This document shows, in pieces, positions 33,911-44,801 of a stretch of 64,000 nucleotides of DNA. The position numbers and the translations under genes are program-made. Source of the stretch: Adiantum capillus-veneris (Eukaryota; Streptophyta; Polypodiopsida; Polypodiales; Pteridaceae); contig CM043950.1 of NCBI GenBank assembly GCA_014529385.2, positions 77,913,435 to 77,977,434 of the forward strand. Reading direction: 5' to 3'. The notes under the pieces are model-generated. The model saw only the letters and a program-made list of their open reading frames with translations, did not search any database and was not told the DNA's origin. Numbering within the stretch: position 1 is the stretch's first letter; every line of letters starts with the position of its first letter.

Positions 33911-34613
33911 GGTGAAATCATGAATAGATGGAAAGCTATATATGTGATATAATTAAATAGCATAGCATGACATTGGGGGTGTGGTCACTGGTGCCATATT
34001 TCAAACGTCCAAATTTATATTCTATAAAATGTTATACTTAAAAATTCAGCCTTCACACACCCACTTTCCTTCATGAGTAGTTGTTGGCAGTTTCAAACAC
34101 CGTGCGCCCCCCCCTAACCCCCCGCCTCTCTCTCTCTCTCGCGTGCATGCGTCCTGAAGGTCTACTGTGCTTAGAGCTTCTACTGTGCAAGATTGGGTGC
34201 TTCAAGGACGATTGTAGTAACTGCCCTCTTCTCTTCGAGGTATGTCTCTCCCATTGAACATGTACACTGTCTACTGCTTGAGCACGCGCGCCCCACTTGG
34301 GATCATTCAGCTACATTAAGCTGCATTTGGAGCTGCATGAGTGCCACACCTTGCTCATTTGCAACAAGAGGCAAGAAAAACCTAATGCTGCTGTTGGCTG
34401 CATGAGAGGACATAGACTCCCGAGGTAATTTTCTAGTCCACAAGCTGCATGCAACCTTGGGGCAAATCCCATAGCACATCACCTTGAATGCCCTGCTTAC
34501 AAGAGCACGCCCATGAAGTTCTTTTTTCTTTTTAGCAGGGATGATAAGCGAGGGCACACCATATCTCATGAGTTCATTGGATGATGTGCAGGTATATCAC
34601 TTGAGACTGCATC
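33911..34613 (+). other. Spacer with coding-like fragment upstream of the split gene
   Basis: 34190-34610 gives a plus-strand reading with Cys/His-rich pieces (GCFKDDCSNCPLLFEV; LHECHTLLICNKRQ) broken by stops. It may be the 5' part of the gene that continues at 34614. I recognise no family. Confidence 0.3.
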
Positions 34614-34873
34614 ATGGCACCTTCCTCAAAGCATTCGATTCAAGAAAGCAACACTCTAGTTAGGAACATCGAACCACCTCTGCATACAAAGTTTTGTCGT
34701 CTTGCCGAGGAATTTCATATGGAGCATGGATTGCCATTGGAGGGAGTTGATCTGCGTAGCTTGACAGGAAACAATGACATCTCTGAGGAGGACTGGGCAG
34801 CTGTCTTTATATGCCCAAAGCTTGTTCCGGGTAGCCAGAAGAAAGTGAAGGTACACCATGCTCGGTTGGAGTT
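34614..34873 (+). pseudogene. 5' coding segment of an unrecognised gene, split by a retrotransposon
   Basis: The ATG at 34614 opens MAPSSKHSIQESNTLVRN and runs in frame to 34873, where the short-LTR element begins inside a codon. Removing the element and one copy of the GAGTT duplication returns the frame to 38669 (LQNLVWRQWDVYQEVPFMYE), which shows the two pieces belonged together. No known domain is recognised. Confidence 0.6.
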
Positions 34874-35070
34874 TGTTGGGGTATAGGCACCTATGCCTTG
34901 CTCGGCCGCCCAGAGTTTGGGCGCCCACTGACTTGTATAACTTATACATAGCATAAGTGTATAGGCGGCTGCTCACTCTTTTGAGTCTCCCCACCCATAT
35001 CTGCATCGTGTGTGTCTCCTTCTCTCTCTCTCTCTCACTCTCCGTCTGTGGTGCTCCCCGATCCCCTTCA
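34874..35070 (+). repeat. 5' LTR, copia-derived element A
   Basis: 197 bp. It contains the inverted TATACATAGCATAAGTGTATA core and a CT-rich run, and ends directly before ATTGGTATCAGAGC. Confidence 0.95.
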
Positions 35071-35072
35071 AT

Positions 35073-35084
35073 TGGTATCAGAGC
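35073..35084 (+). other. Primer-binding site (initiator tRNA-Met type)
   Basis: TGGTATCAGAGC, complementary to the 3' end of plant initiator tRNA-Met, two bases after the LTR. Confidence 0.9.
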
Positions 35085-36547
35085 TATGGTGACCGCGGAG
35101 AGCACGACGGCTTTGAGAGCTTCGAGGCGATAGCTTGCTCGCTCTCGACGGTAGAGAGATTAAGAAAGCTTGGAAGCTTTGTGAGAATGAAAAGGGAGCT
35201 TGGAGCTTTGTGAGAATGCCCATCCGTTTCGACGTGGTCTACAACTTCGCAGAAGAAACTTTTTGCAAATTCCTCACCGTTTTGCTGATATTCAACTCAG
35301 ACTGACTGTATACAGAAAATTCCAGATTTTCTATTGTCGCATTGTGTGCGAGTTTGATGCACTTTTGGAAGCACGCGAGATGCTTGAAATTGAGTGCATA
35401 AATTCTGAGATGAAGATGCAATTGCAGCTTGTGTTAAGCTTGTGGTTTGAGGGTTTTTGGTAGACTTGGGCAACGAAGTACGGAGGCGTTTACACACCAC
35501 TGAAGCGGTCTCTTGAGAGATGTAGGTTTTTGGAGCACACAGGTGGAGCTTCTTTCACTGGTTTTCACAGGATACTTTGGCAGTGATTTTGTGCTTGGAT
35601 TCATGATCCTTGTGGATGGTTTGCATATGGTTATGGCGCATGGTTGATTCCCATTATATATGCATCTTGGCGAGCACTTTCAAGTGCCAGTGAGCTCTCT
35701 TGAGAGCATTGTTTTCGCATTGATCAAGTTTCTGGATTGCAAATCTTTTGGCGCTTGCTTATGCGCGGTCACTTCGTTGATGTACGTTGAGTGCAGATTG
35801 CCATTGTATGTGAAAATGTGGAGCCATTTTAGCATTTCTACTCATTGTCATTGAGTAGTGTTATGGTTTGTGGTAGAGATTTTACTTGAGTTTTTAACTC
35901 AGTTTTCAGGGGAAATTCTGTCAGATTTTTCCTAGATTCTCGCCATAGTTTGTGATCGAGTGTTTACTCTCTCTTTGACAGGTTTTGTCAGTTTGTACAC
36001 AGTTTTGTGTTTTTGTATCCACTCAAGCGTGAGGAGTTGTGTATCTTTCTTTGCTTGAGACAATGGTTTGCTCTCAGGTGGGAGAGTCTTGTGATCTCAA
36101 GCATTGTTTGCCATAGTTTTGCAGAGCTTATGCATGTATATTGAGTGTAGTTTGATGCGCATTGATTGCTCATTGTATTGAGCTTGCAGGACAATGGTTA
36201 TTTTGTGTTGATAGCCATTGTACGTCGAAACTCTGGCGAAAGTTTCCCAGGAGTTTTATGCGTATCATTTATGTGATCTAGGTAGAGATTGCGGGTTTCA
36301 CTCAGCATTTGTGTGCGGTGTTCTCTGTAGGTGGGAGATTTGTGCGTGTGTATGCATCGATACCGCACAGTGTGGGCTTGGTGATTAGCTCACAGATTGC
36401 AGTGTGATACTAGAGCATGCAAGGCTTGTATTGACATTGTGGGAGCTCTATTTTGGAGTGTGTCTCACAGGTTTTACATTGTGTTTCTGGCCATATTTGT
36501 AGACAGTTTCTAGGTGTTGTTGGTGAGGTGGTTTTGCTTTCTAGTTT

Positions 36548-37395
36548 GCTACATTGTGCTCATGGCAGAGACAGGTGATTGATCAGATTGTGACCTCTCA
36601 CAGATGCGCGTGTTTGATGGGTCAGACTTTGCGGCATGGAGAGAGTGTGTGCTTGATGCATTGACACAGCGAGGGTTGCATTGACCATTGAGTGGTGATG
36701 TAGGTAGACCTTCAAACATGTCTGACAATCAGTGGTAGGAGCTAGAGGAGATGGCACTATCTACACTCTCTTTGCACCTTGCGGAATCTGTATATGCTCT
36801 TGTCATGTATGAGACTACTTCGAGAGAACTTTGGCCCAGATTACATGATATGCATGATAGATCTGAGTCATCACGGACTCATGTGAGACATGTACATTCA
36901 CGAGCACGTTGACAAGTGACATGTTGGTATTGTGGTCATTCTGGACACGTTAGACGGTGCTGTTTTCGTCGTATGCGACATCGTAGGAGACATGGCAATC
37001 TCAGAGATGTATGTAGTGATGCCATGGACTCAGTTGCTTTGACAGTTGAGGCACATGTAGTGTCGGAGTATACTAGTGACGGGGATGTCACTTTTACCTC
37101 AAGCTATGCACGAGATGCTATACATGTGGATAGTGCACTCCCTTCACAGTGGTTGCTAGACGCAGATGCTATGTTTCATGTCACACCGCATCGTGCATGG
37201 TTTTGTAGCTATTCTAGCGGGATGCTTGGCAGTGTACGTTTGACCGATGGATCGGTGCATGCGATAGCATGTGCAGAAGATGTGAGACTGTCATTACCGA
37301 GTGGTGCATCTTACTTGTTACGACATGTGCATTATGTACCAGATTTGACAGTGAGTTTGATCTTGATTGGTCAGCTTAGAGATTGTGGATGTTAG
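36548..37395 (+). pseudogene. Copia-type gag and protease segment of element A
   Basis: MRVFDGSDFAAWRECVLDAL (about 36601) is the UBN2-like Gag start. A zinc knuckle CWYCGHSGHVRRCC (about 36919-36960) is intact, and then QWLLDADAMFHVTPHRAWF (about 37148) stands where copia proteases have WLLDSGAS. The catalytic DSG is therefore DAD. HVHYVPDLTVSLILIGQLRD closes the copia protease-type region. In-frame stops occur in gag (after GLH and NQW) and before 36916. The 1.4-kb leader between PBS and gag (35085-36547) shows no supported gene. Confidence 0.8.
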
Positions 37396-38391
37396 ATTTC
37401 GCTACGAGAGCAAGATTTTGTGATGCATTTGGGTTCTCTAGTGATTGCGAGACGTGCCATGAGTGGTACACGTTACCCATTGCATGTGGATCACGCGAGA
37501 GACGGTGTTGTCTCTGTGATCATGCAGCCAGGTAGACAGCGAGAGAGCAGGCGAGTCTCTTTTGCTCATGGGTTGCAGGGTACTTTGCATGGAGTGCAGA
37601 GTAGTGAGCTCGTTGTGCACACAATTGGGGCACAACTTGAGCAGTCACACAAAGAGGTGACAGAGTCAGACATGCATGCTTTGCTAGTGATTGAGCAAAG
37701 CAGAGAGTCAGTTGTGCGAGATACTTCTATCCAGGATAGACAGGTAGAGTGGTCTTGCTCTAGTGAGTCACGACAGGAGGACGTTGTGCAAGAGTCTATG
37801 CATACGGAGTTAGAGCATGAGAGCTCTAGTGAGTCACAACAGATTGAGTGGTCATGTTTGCAGTGGATGATTGCAGAGGAGACTGAGATGACAGCGATTA
37901 TGCAGTCATTCCTTTCTATGCTCGACAGTGAGCATGGGGATATAGTTGTGCAGGATATGTCTTCCAGCAGACATCTAGAGCAGCTGGTTTGCTCTGAGGT
38001 TGCACGACAGGTTGATGCCTCTTTTGTGGACAGTCAGGAGATGCATGTGGCTGACACGCCTTGTCAGCCAGAGATGCCTATTTCCAGGGATATATATGTT
38101 GATGCATGCTCCGTAGAGCTAGCAGGGCCCGCTAGCATTGCATCGGCATTCGGTGGTCTCATGTATGAGATGCTGATCTTGAGACCGGATATCACAACCA
38201 CAATGGGAGCATTTGCAGTTGGGGTTGTCAGTCGTTTGTTGACTGATGATGGCATAGTGCACGAGGGAGATATGCAGGTATTGCGTACATACTTGCAGTA
38301 CGTGTGCGGTACGTCTAGTGGTGTATGGACTTACACGGGAGCAGGACAGCCGGATGCACACGATCACAGCCAACCAGTGGGCATCGGTTGA
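37396..38391 (+). CDS. Element-specific ORF of the copia-derived family (323 codons)
   Basis: Open from 37420 and in frame with the protease segment across a TAG at 37393. The middle is acidic and Glu/Ser/Gln-rich, with an imperfect internal repeat (QVEWSCSSESRQEDVVQESM and SSSESQQIEWSC). Only the last part is recognisable: RPDITTTMGAFAVGVVSRLL and LRTYLQYVCGTSSGVWTYTG resemble the copia segment between RT and RNase H. The integrase and RT core appear to have been replaced by the acidic segment. The same sequence recurs in copy B (52420-51500, minus). I do not know its function. Confidence 0.6.
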   Translation: MSLREQDFVMHLGSLVIARRAMSGTRYPLHVDHARDGVVSVIMQPGRQRESRRVSFAHGLQGTLHGVQSSELVVHTIGAQLEQSHKEVTESDMHALLVIEQSRESVVRDTSIQDRQVEWSCSSESRQEDVVQESMHTELEHESSSESQQIEWSCLQWMIAEETEMTAIMQSFLSMLDSEHGDIVVQDMSSSRHLEQLVCSEVARQVDASFVDSQEMHVADTPCQPEMPISRDIYVDACSVELAGPASIASAFGGLMYEMLILRPDITTTMGAFAVGVVSRLLTDDGIVHEGDMQVLRTYLQYVCGTSSGVWTYTGAGQPDAHDHSQPVGIG

Positions 38392-38470
38392 GAGCGGTTG
38401 TCTCTCACCTTTTGTAGTCTTAAGACTAGGTTCCCTTGCTTAAATGCACAGTCGCCTTTAAGTGGGAGGT

Positions 38471-38663
38471 TGTTGGGGTATAGGTGCCTGTGCCTTGCCC
38501 GGCCGCCCAGAGTTTGGGCGCCCACTGACTTGTATACCTCATACATAGCATAAGTGTATAGGGGGTTGCTCACTCTTTTGAGTCTCCCCACCCATATCTA
38601 CATCGTGTGTGTCTCCTTATCTCTCTCTCACTCTCCGTCTGTGGTGCTCCCCGATCCCCTTCA
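38471..38663 (+). repeat. 3' LTR, copia-derived element A
   Basis: 193 bp, partner of 34874-35070, preceded by the purine-rich AAGTGGGAGGT. Confidence 0.95.
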
Positions 38664-39296
38664 GAGTTCTTACAAAATCTTGTGTGGAGACAATGGGATG
38701 TCTACCAGGAGGTTCCCTTCATGTATGAAGTAGTGACTCAATCTACAAAGGCCTTTGCATTGGAAAATTGCAGTGAATCTGGCAAACATCAAATTTATTG
38801 GGCTATCTTTGCAGAGAGGGCAATGTGAGCCTCATAAGAAAGACACAACATGCAAAACAAGATCAAGAGGTGGGAAGAGCATATGAGTGGTAGAGGGAGA
38901 GGTTCCAAAACCACTATTGCCTCTACCAGATCATCATTGAAAATAGAAGGTACGTTTGTACCATTGTCAAGCGTACCTACAGGAGGATGCCTGGTACAAT
39001 TGGCAGAGGAGGATAGCAGGGCACTTGCAAAAATGAAGAATATTGCAGAGGGTAAATTGCAAGACTATAAGTCAAGACTAGAGGGTGCAAAGAAGCAAGT
39101 AGAGGATCAAGTCAGAGAATTGCATAGGGATGAGGGTGCTCAAAGCTCAAACACTTTGTCCATAAAGTTGCAAACGGAGATTAATTGCGTGCAAGACCCT
39201 GTAGCTCAACAATACCTGATTGATTTGATTGGATAGTTCTCGAGTACTACTAGAGAGAACGTTGATGAATTAGAAGCCAATGTGGCTAAAGAAAAG
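38664..39296 (+). pseudogene. Continuation of the split gene: helical, basic segment with stops
   Basis: In frame with 34614-34873 after removal of the insertion. It reads through FMYEVVTQSTKAFALENC, a TGA and TAA at about 38826-38840, then MSGRGRGSKTTIASTRSS and a long charged helix (EDSRALAKMKNIAEGKLQDY; coiled-coil-like to about 39200). After a TAG at 39234 the frame continues ENVDELEANVAKEK to a GT donor-like site at 39297. Three stops in one frame suggest the gene is dead in this copy. No known family recognised. Confidence 0.5.
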
Positions 39297-40292
39297 GTGC
39301 ATACCCTCCTACATGTGCTTCACTTTGTTTTGGAGTATGTGGTTCACTTCCATGTGGTTATGTGGTTAGAGTGTTTTGGATTGTATGGTTATGTACTGTA
39401 TGAGCATGTTATGTTTTTGCTAGCTGCTATATAGCACAAAATATGTGCTATATGGTCACAACATAGCCATCATCTTCATGGAGTGGGTGGTTATATGCTA
39501 TGTGCCATGTGTGGTTATGTGCTATGTGCTTTATAGTTCAATCTAGGTGTATCATGTTCACAATAGTACCCTCATCTATTTGGAATGTGTGTGATTCTAT
39601 GCTATGTGCTCTATGTGGTTATGTGCTATGTGATACATAGAAAAATGGACATGTGTAATATGTGCTATATAGCATAACATGTATGCTATATGCTCACAGT
39701 ATAGCCCTGAAGTGTGTGCTAAATATTGGTATGAGCTACATAGCACAATATTTTTATGTGCTATGTGCTAAATAGCACATTTTGTGTGTTATATGTTCTC
39801 AATATAGCCCTGGAGTGTGTGGAATAGTGAATTGTGCTATATAGAACAATCTCTATTTTTGCTATGTGCTACATAGCACCATCTCTAATTGTGCTATGTG
39901 CTACACAACACAATATTTGTGCTATATGCTATGTGCTAGTCTCATGTAGTCCACTGCATATCATATACCCAACAAGCTTGTGCTATATAACATATAGAGA
40001 AAATGTTTGGGCTATATCTGATATTTTAAAAAATCTCTCTGCTATGATCTAAAGAGCATACTCTATGTAGCACTTATAGCACATTATACTTGGACTATGC
40101 TATGTGCTATATAGCACAATGCATATCATATACCACATCAAGCTTGTGCTTATAGCATAAAGAGTAAGTGCTTGTCTTATATGTGGTATTTCAAATAAGG
40201 GATAAGATTCACGCTGCATATTCTTTTCTGCAATTTGCTTTTGTTGGGTTATTGAGACTTAAATTAGACGTGTTATCTTCTTTGTTTCACAG
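39297..40292 (+). repeat. Intron-like segment filled with GCTATATAGC / TGCTATGTGCTA palindromic repeats
   Basis: It begins AAAAG|GTGC and ends TTTGTTTCACAG, suitable splice sites, and the coding frame continues on both sides (VAKEK / ALLEKVETNIAQ). The interior carries many irregular copies of TGCTATATAGCACA, itself a palindrome around GCTATATAGC. The same words recur at 44001-44760 and 46720-47520. Confidence 0.65.
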
Positions 40293-40830
40293 GCACTACT
40301 TGAAAAAGTAGAGACCAACATAGCACAGGAATCAAAGCACTTTAAATTTTGTGTTACCATGGAGAGGACTTCACATAATGCGGGGGCCAGTTTGATGAAG
40401 CCTTTTCCTCCTGTGGATTTTGATCAGAGAATTAGCGAGGTGGCACTTAATGGGTTCTACCATTGTGCAGGATGTGGATTCCTGTTCGATGCCAGAAGCT
40501 TGGATGTATTCTCCCTGCCTTGCACCCATGTGTACCATATGCTATGCTTCGCGCATGTATGTAGGGACTATGGATATTGTGTTGCACAAGATTGAAACAT
40601 GTTTGTTCACCCTAGAGCTAAGCATATGATTGGTTTGAAGGTGAAGAGTGAGATGAAAGAATCAAGTGTAGGTAGTCACTGTGTCAATTATTTACTAGTA
40701 CTATTGCAGGCCCACTTTCCATTGGGATTTTAAACTCTTGCATTTAATGAAATCATTTGCAGGTACAAACATCGCATCAGAGACCTGTATACAAGAATCA
40801 TTGAGGACAAAAAGAGAGAGAGACTCTACG
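40293..40830 (+). pseudogene. RING-like zinc-finger exon(s)
   Basis: ALLEKVETNIAQESKHFKF leads into FYHCAGCGFLFDARSLDVFS, then LPCTHVYHMLCFAHVC (about 40457-40560). The Cys/His spacing is like a RING or related zinc-binding finger, used by ubiquitin ligases and other protein-interaction proteins. A TGA follows at 40593, where a cysteine (QD-C-NMFVHPR) would continue the finger. A second acceptor-like TTTGCAG at 40756-40762 precedes YKHRIRDLYTRIIEDKKRER, ending at a GT near 40840. The exon series fits one gene with the segments at 38664-39296 and 40900-41336. The finger type is inference from spacing. Confidence 0.5.
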
Positions 40831-40899
40831 CAGGCCACTGGTAGGTATCAAAATTAGTATCTATGTGTGTATTTTGGGATACTCCAAGTGAGACTTTGT

Positions 40900-41336
40900 A
40901 AATAGCTTGCTTTGTAGAACAATCATCGCATGCTTTCTCCAACAAGATGATGAATTCCACAAGGAATAATGGCCTGATTACCCTAGGGATGTAGCCATCC
41001 CTTGAAGCGGATTCTACCGTAGGGGATGCAGTATATGGAGTAGTTGAAGACATCTTGATGGCAAAGTCTTCTGCAATCAAATCACCTAGGCAACAACTAA
41101 CTCCAAGAAGGCTGTTGCGTTCTCCGTTGAGTTCCAAAGCATCACCAAGTGTGGACACTAGAGATGAAGCATGAAATGAGGCAGTTGCAGATGCAGTGAA
41201 AGCAACACCTTCTCTAGCGGGGAGGAAGCCAACACCAAAGCACAAGAAATCGACTCCCAAGAGCTTAGGTGGAAGTCCCACAATGGATATACCTCTTGAT
41301 TCATTTAGGAAGAGGAAGAAACCAAATGCAAAGCAA
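40900..41336 (+). pseudogene. Basic Ser/Pro/Lys-rich C-terminal segment, broken
   Basis: One plus frame reads NKMMNSTRNNGLITLGM, stop, EADSTVGDAVYGVVEDILMA, then SPRQQLTPRRLLRSPLSSKA, another stop, and GRKPTPKHKKSTPKSLGG ending KKPNAKQ at a TGA (41336-41338). Clusters of K/R and SP/TP pairs suggest a nuclear tail with phosphorylation sites. Two in-frame stops argue for a pseudogene. Confidence 0.45.
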
Positions 41337-41568
41337 TGAGTGTGTTTTTGTTGTAACTTCATGCAATTAGAAGATGTCTTTAGAAGGCATGTGCAATCCA
41401 TTGCACCCCTATTGTATCCATTCTCGTTGATGAATCAAGTGTTGGAATTTTTTAGTGACATGTCCCTTAATTCTTTGCATCAAGTAGTTGCAAACTATTT
41501 GATTTATTTTCTATACATGTTTAGTAATATGTTTCTACTTTCTCTTGTTGTAGATAATCAAGAAGCTG

Positions 41569-43870
41569 AAAAAAGAGGAACTTGCATGAGACGCACGCGC
41601 TCTTCAGGGTTTCTAGATGAGGGGTTTGTAGGTTCACTGGCTAAGTCTTATCCTGTGAAGAATCCAAGAAGGGGTGCTACAGCTTCCAGGGGGGTTACAG
41701 GCAAAAAAAAAAGTGTCTTTTGATATAGTTGAGGGGTCTGTAGGTTCACTGGCTCAGTCTTATCCTGTGAAGAATCCAAGAGGGGGTGTTGTAGCTTCTA
41801 GGGGGGTTATAGGAAAAAAAAAAGAGTCTTTTGATACAATTGATCCCTGCACACCTACTAGTACTGCTGAATTTGCTCCAAATGTGCCAAATTCAGTTGA
41901 TGTGTAGGTTGTGCATGATGATGTGCATACAGATGTTGACCGTGCTAAACTTGAAAAGGGTACATTACCCACCCCCACCACATTTGAATCTGGCACATAT
42001 GCCATTGATGATGCTATGGTAGTTAATGCCTGCACAGATGCCATTGCTGATGCTACGCTAGTTGATGCCTGCACAAATGACATTGTGGATGCTATGGAAG
42101 TTGATGCTTGCATAGATTCTGTTGTTGATGGAAATGTTAATGATGGTGGAACAGAAAGTATTGGTCATGCTGTCATAGATGCCCTTGTTGATGTAGTTGT
42201 GGCTATGGGTACAGATGCCACTGTTGAATGCTACCATAGTGGATGCCTGCACAGATGCCATTGCTGATGCTACCATAGTTGATGCCTGCACAAATGACAT
42301 TTTGGATGCTATGGAAGTTGATGCTAGCACAGATGCTGTTGCTGATGGCAATTTTTATCATGGTGGAACAAAAAGTATTGTTCATGATGTCATAGATGCC
42401 CTTCTTAATGCAGCTGTGGCTATGGGTACAGATGCCACTGTTGAGGATACCAGAGGCATGGGTGAGGAGGTCCTCATTGACAGAGAAGCTAGAACACGTG
42501 AGGTAGTGGGTGCAAGTGATGTCACAGCCCAAGCCGAGGTGGTCTATCCAAGTGATGCAGCTGATGACATTGTTGATGTAGAGGAGGCAAATGGTACAGA
42601 TGCCGCTGTTGAAGATATGGGAGGCTTGTGTGAGGAGGACCTCACTAAGAGAGTACCTAGAATAGGCTCAGCAGTGGGTAACGGTGATGTCACAGTTTCT
42701 ACCGACACAACTAAGGCACGTGACAGAGCAGTTCAATCGGGAGAGGCAATGGGAGAAGTTTTCGTGGGCTGCTACGGACATGAAAGAGGCAAATACACAT
42801 AATACAACTGAGGCATGTATAGAGAAAAACAATGAGGGAGGGAAAGGCACAGAGGTCAATCGGGAGAGGCAATGGGAGAACATTTCATGGTTGTTGTGGA
42901 CAAAAAAAGGCAGCTAGACATGATATAACTGAGTCTTGTAGAGATCCCACTATTGGGAATACCAAAGGTAAAAGTCTAGAGGTCCCTATGGGTCGAGCGA
43001 CTACTACAGATACAAATGAGGTAGGTACAAAGAATGCTGATAAAGAGGCCAAAAATGGACATGAATATGAGAGGCAAGAGAGACCAGAGTGTCTTGTGGT
43101 AATGCCAGTACAGATTGTTACACTGCTTCCTGCGTTTTGTGAGGACAAGAAGAGAAGGGACAATTTATGCATCATACTGGATGTGAATGGGCTTCTCATA
43201 AGGAGGTATAAGGTCTCCTTCTACAAAGGAATAGCGAGAAGCACTACTCCTGATTGGGCAAGATCAAGGTATCCAGTAGTCAAATGCTATAGGAAAGATG
43301 CAATTTGAATATGTAGTCAGGCCCAATGCATCAATCTTTTTGCATGCACTGCTGCAAAGAGCACAAGTTGCACTATGGAGCTACATGACCCAGGACAATC
43401 TAGCACTTTCTCTGAGTGCATGATTTCCTAGGCTGAACAAACAATTTTTCCTTGATATTATCAGTCAAGAGGGGTGTAGAGAGGCGAGCTTCAAGCTAAA
43501 TGAAGTTCGTGGGATCCCTCCATCTAGAGATAACACAAAGCCCATATTTTTCAAGTGTTTGAAAGACTTTTGGAAGAACTATTCTAAGTTCAACTCTGAT
43601 AATACACTGGTAATGGATGAAACACTCTACAAGTGTCTGCTCAACCCTCCCGAGACTTGGGTCTATCCTTCTTCATTTGAACCAACAGAGATTTGTCAAT
43701 CCCCAATTTACCTGGTTAGCACAGTGTTCCCTTGGCGAGTCAAGTGGACAGTCTCACCCAGCCCTAATGCTTATGCAAAGATGAACCAGTTTGAAAATCC
43801 TTCAGACATAGTGTCTGCTCATGTCATCATCCACTATAGAAGTCAACGAGAAGTATGTAGGGAAGATTGA
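41569..43870 (+). pseudogene. FCP1/NIF-like HAD gene with repetitive N-terminal region, broken
   Basis: After a TTCTCTTGTTGTAG acceptor-like site (about 41555) come a 112-bp repeat encoding VGSLAKSYPVKNPRRG (41628 and 41740), a 217-bp repeat encoding VDACTNDIVDAMEVDAC-type acidic units (42028 and 42245), and a 123-bp repeat with NRERQWE (42733 and 42856). The HAD domain starts near 43150: LCIILDVNGLLIRRYK is FCP1 motif I with the nucleophile aspartate, then a TGA, then FKCLKDFWKNYSKFNSDNTL and VMDETLYKCLLNPPETWVYP (late HAD block). Frame changes at A-runs and two stops break it. FCP1-like enzymes act on phosphoserine of nuclear proteins; this copy is probably silent. Confidence 0.68.
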
Positions 43871-44000
43871 TTGTGATTATGGAATCATGTATACAACATT
43901 TTGCGCACTGAATGTACTTGAGGTTATTATACAAAAAACTGACCTGTTCAAAGTTCTCTAAACTTAATGATTGAATGATGTAATTTTATTTTGGTGATAT

Positions 44001-44613
44001 GATGTTGTCATACTCTGATAGAGTCCTGCTACATGGCACACATAATAGCATAGACAGGACCATTGGGCTATTATTACACATAGCTATGCTATATAGCACT
44101 CATACTGCAAGAAATACTATGACATAATAGCATAGATAGGGAGATTGGCCTCTTATTACACACACTTACGCTATATGGCACACATAATGCTCTCAATATG
44201 TAATATAGCTCTTTCACATACCACACATCATATCATAGACAAGAACATTGTGCTATGTGATACACACACTTTTATTGTATAGCACACATGTTGCTATCTT
44301 ACTACAATAGAGTCCTTTTATAGCATAGACAGGGAAATTGGGCTATTATTACACACACTTGTGCAATATAGCACACATAATAACCTAGGTAGAGACAATG
44401 TACTATCTTGACACATTACTTGGCTACATATCACATGTACTAGCATGTACACAACTCCATAACACCCAATGGGTAGCTATTCATAAGAGTGAGATGTTTA
44501 AATTCAGAGTTGTTCATTGTAAGAATGAGACATGTTTACTTGAGATTCATCAAGAAAGTGAATGGGATGCTCTTGATAATGTTTTCTTCCCAATCGTTTT
44601 CGACAAATATCTT
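44001..44613. repeat. 613-bp direct repeat, copy 1
   Basis: GATGTTGTCATACTCTGATA at 44001 recurs at 47122, and the following about 610 bp match closely in the same order, including GCTATATAGCAC words. Both copies keep an open frame with NTQWVAIHK and CKNETCL..EIHQ (44398-44619; 47521-47778), perhaps an exon. The ends are not TG..CA, so I do not call them LTRs. Confidence 0.9.
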
Positions 44614-44801
44614 GGCTAACGTTTTTCAAGCTGCAACATGTTCACAATAGTAACCTCATTATCTGAAATGTGTGTGATTCTATGCTATGTGCTCTGTGTG
44701 GTTGTGTGCTATGTGATACATAGCACAATGGACATGTGTAAGGAGGTACTGAATGGTGAAGGCTATATAGAACATAGTATAAGCCTGTTAAATAGGACCT
44801 A

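Larger units (their letters stand above)
34874..38663 (+). mobile_element. Non-autonomous Ty1/copia-derived element with short LTRs (TR-GAG-like), copy A
   Basis: LTRs of 197 bp (34874-35070) and 193 bp (38471-38663) begin TGTTGGGGTATAGG and end CCCCTTCA. A primer-binding site matching initiator tRNA-Met, TGGTATCAGAGC, is at 35073-35084, and AGTGGGAGGT before the 3' LTR serves as polypurine tract. Perfect 5-bp target duplication GAGTT at 34869-34873 and 38664-38668. The interior has gag and a copia protease-like segment, a non-standard ORF, and a short remnant of the RT/RNase H junction. Integrase and the catalytic RT are missing, so movement would need another element's enzymes. The same family is present inverted at 51203-54886. 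Confidence 0.93.

Noticed and set aside
40826-41401. 191-codon minus-strand open frame
   Set aside because: It lies opposite the basic Ser/Pro/Lys plus-strand segment with better protein-like composition and has no recognisable domain.
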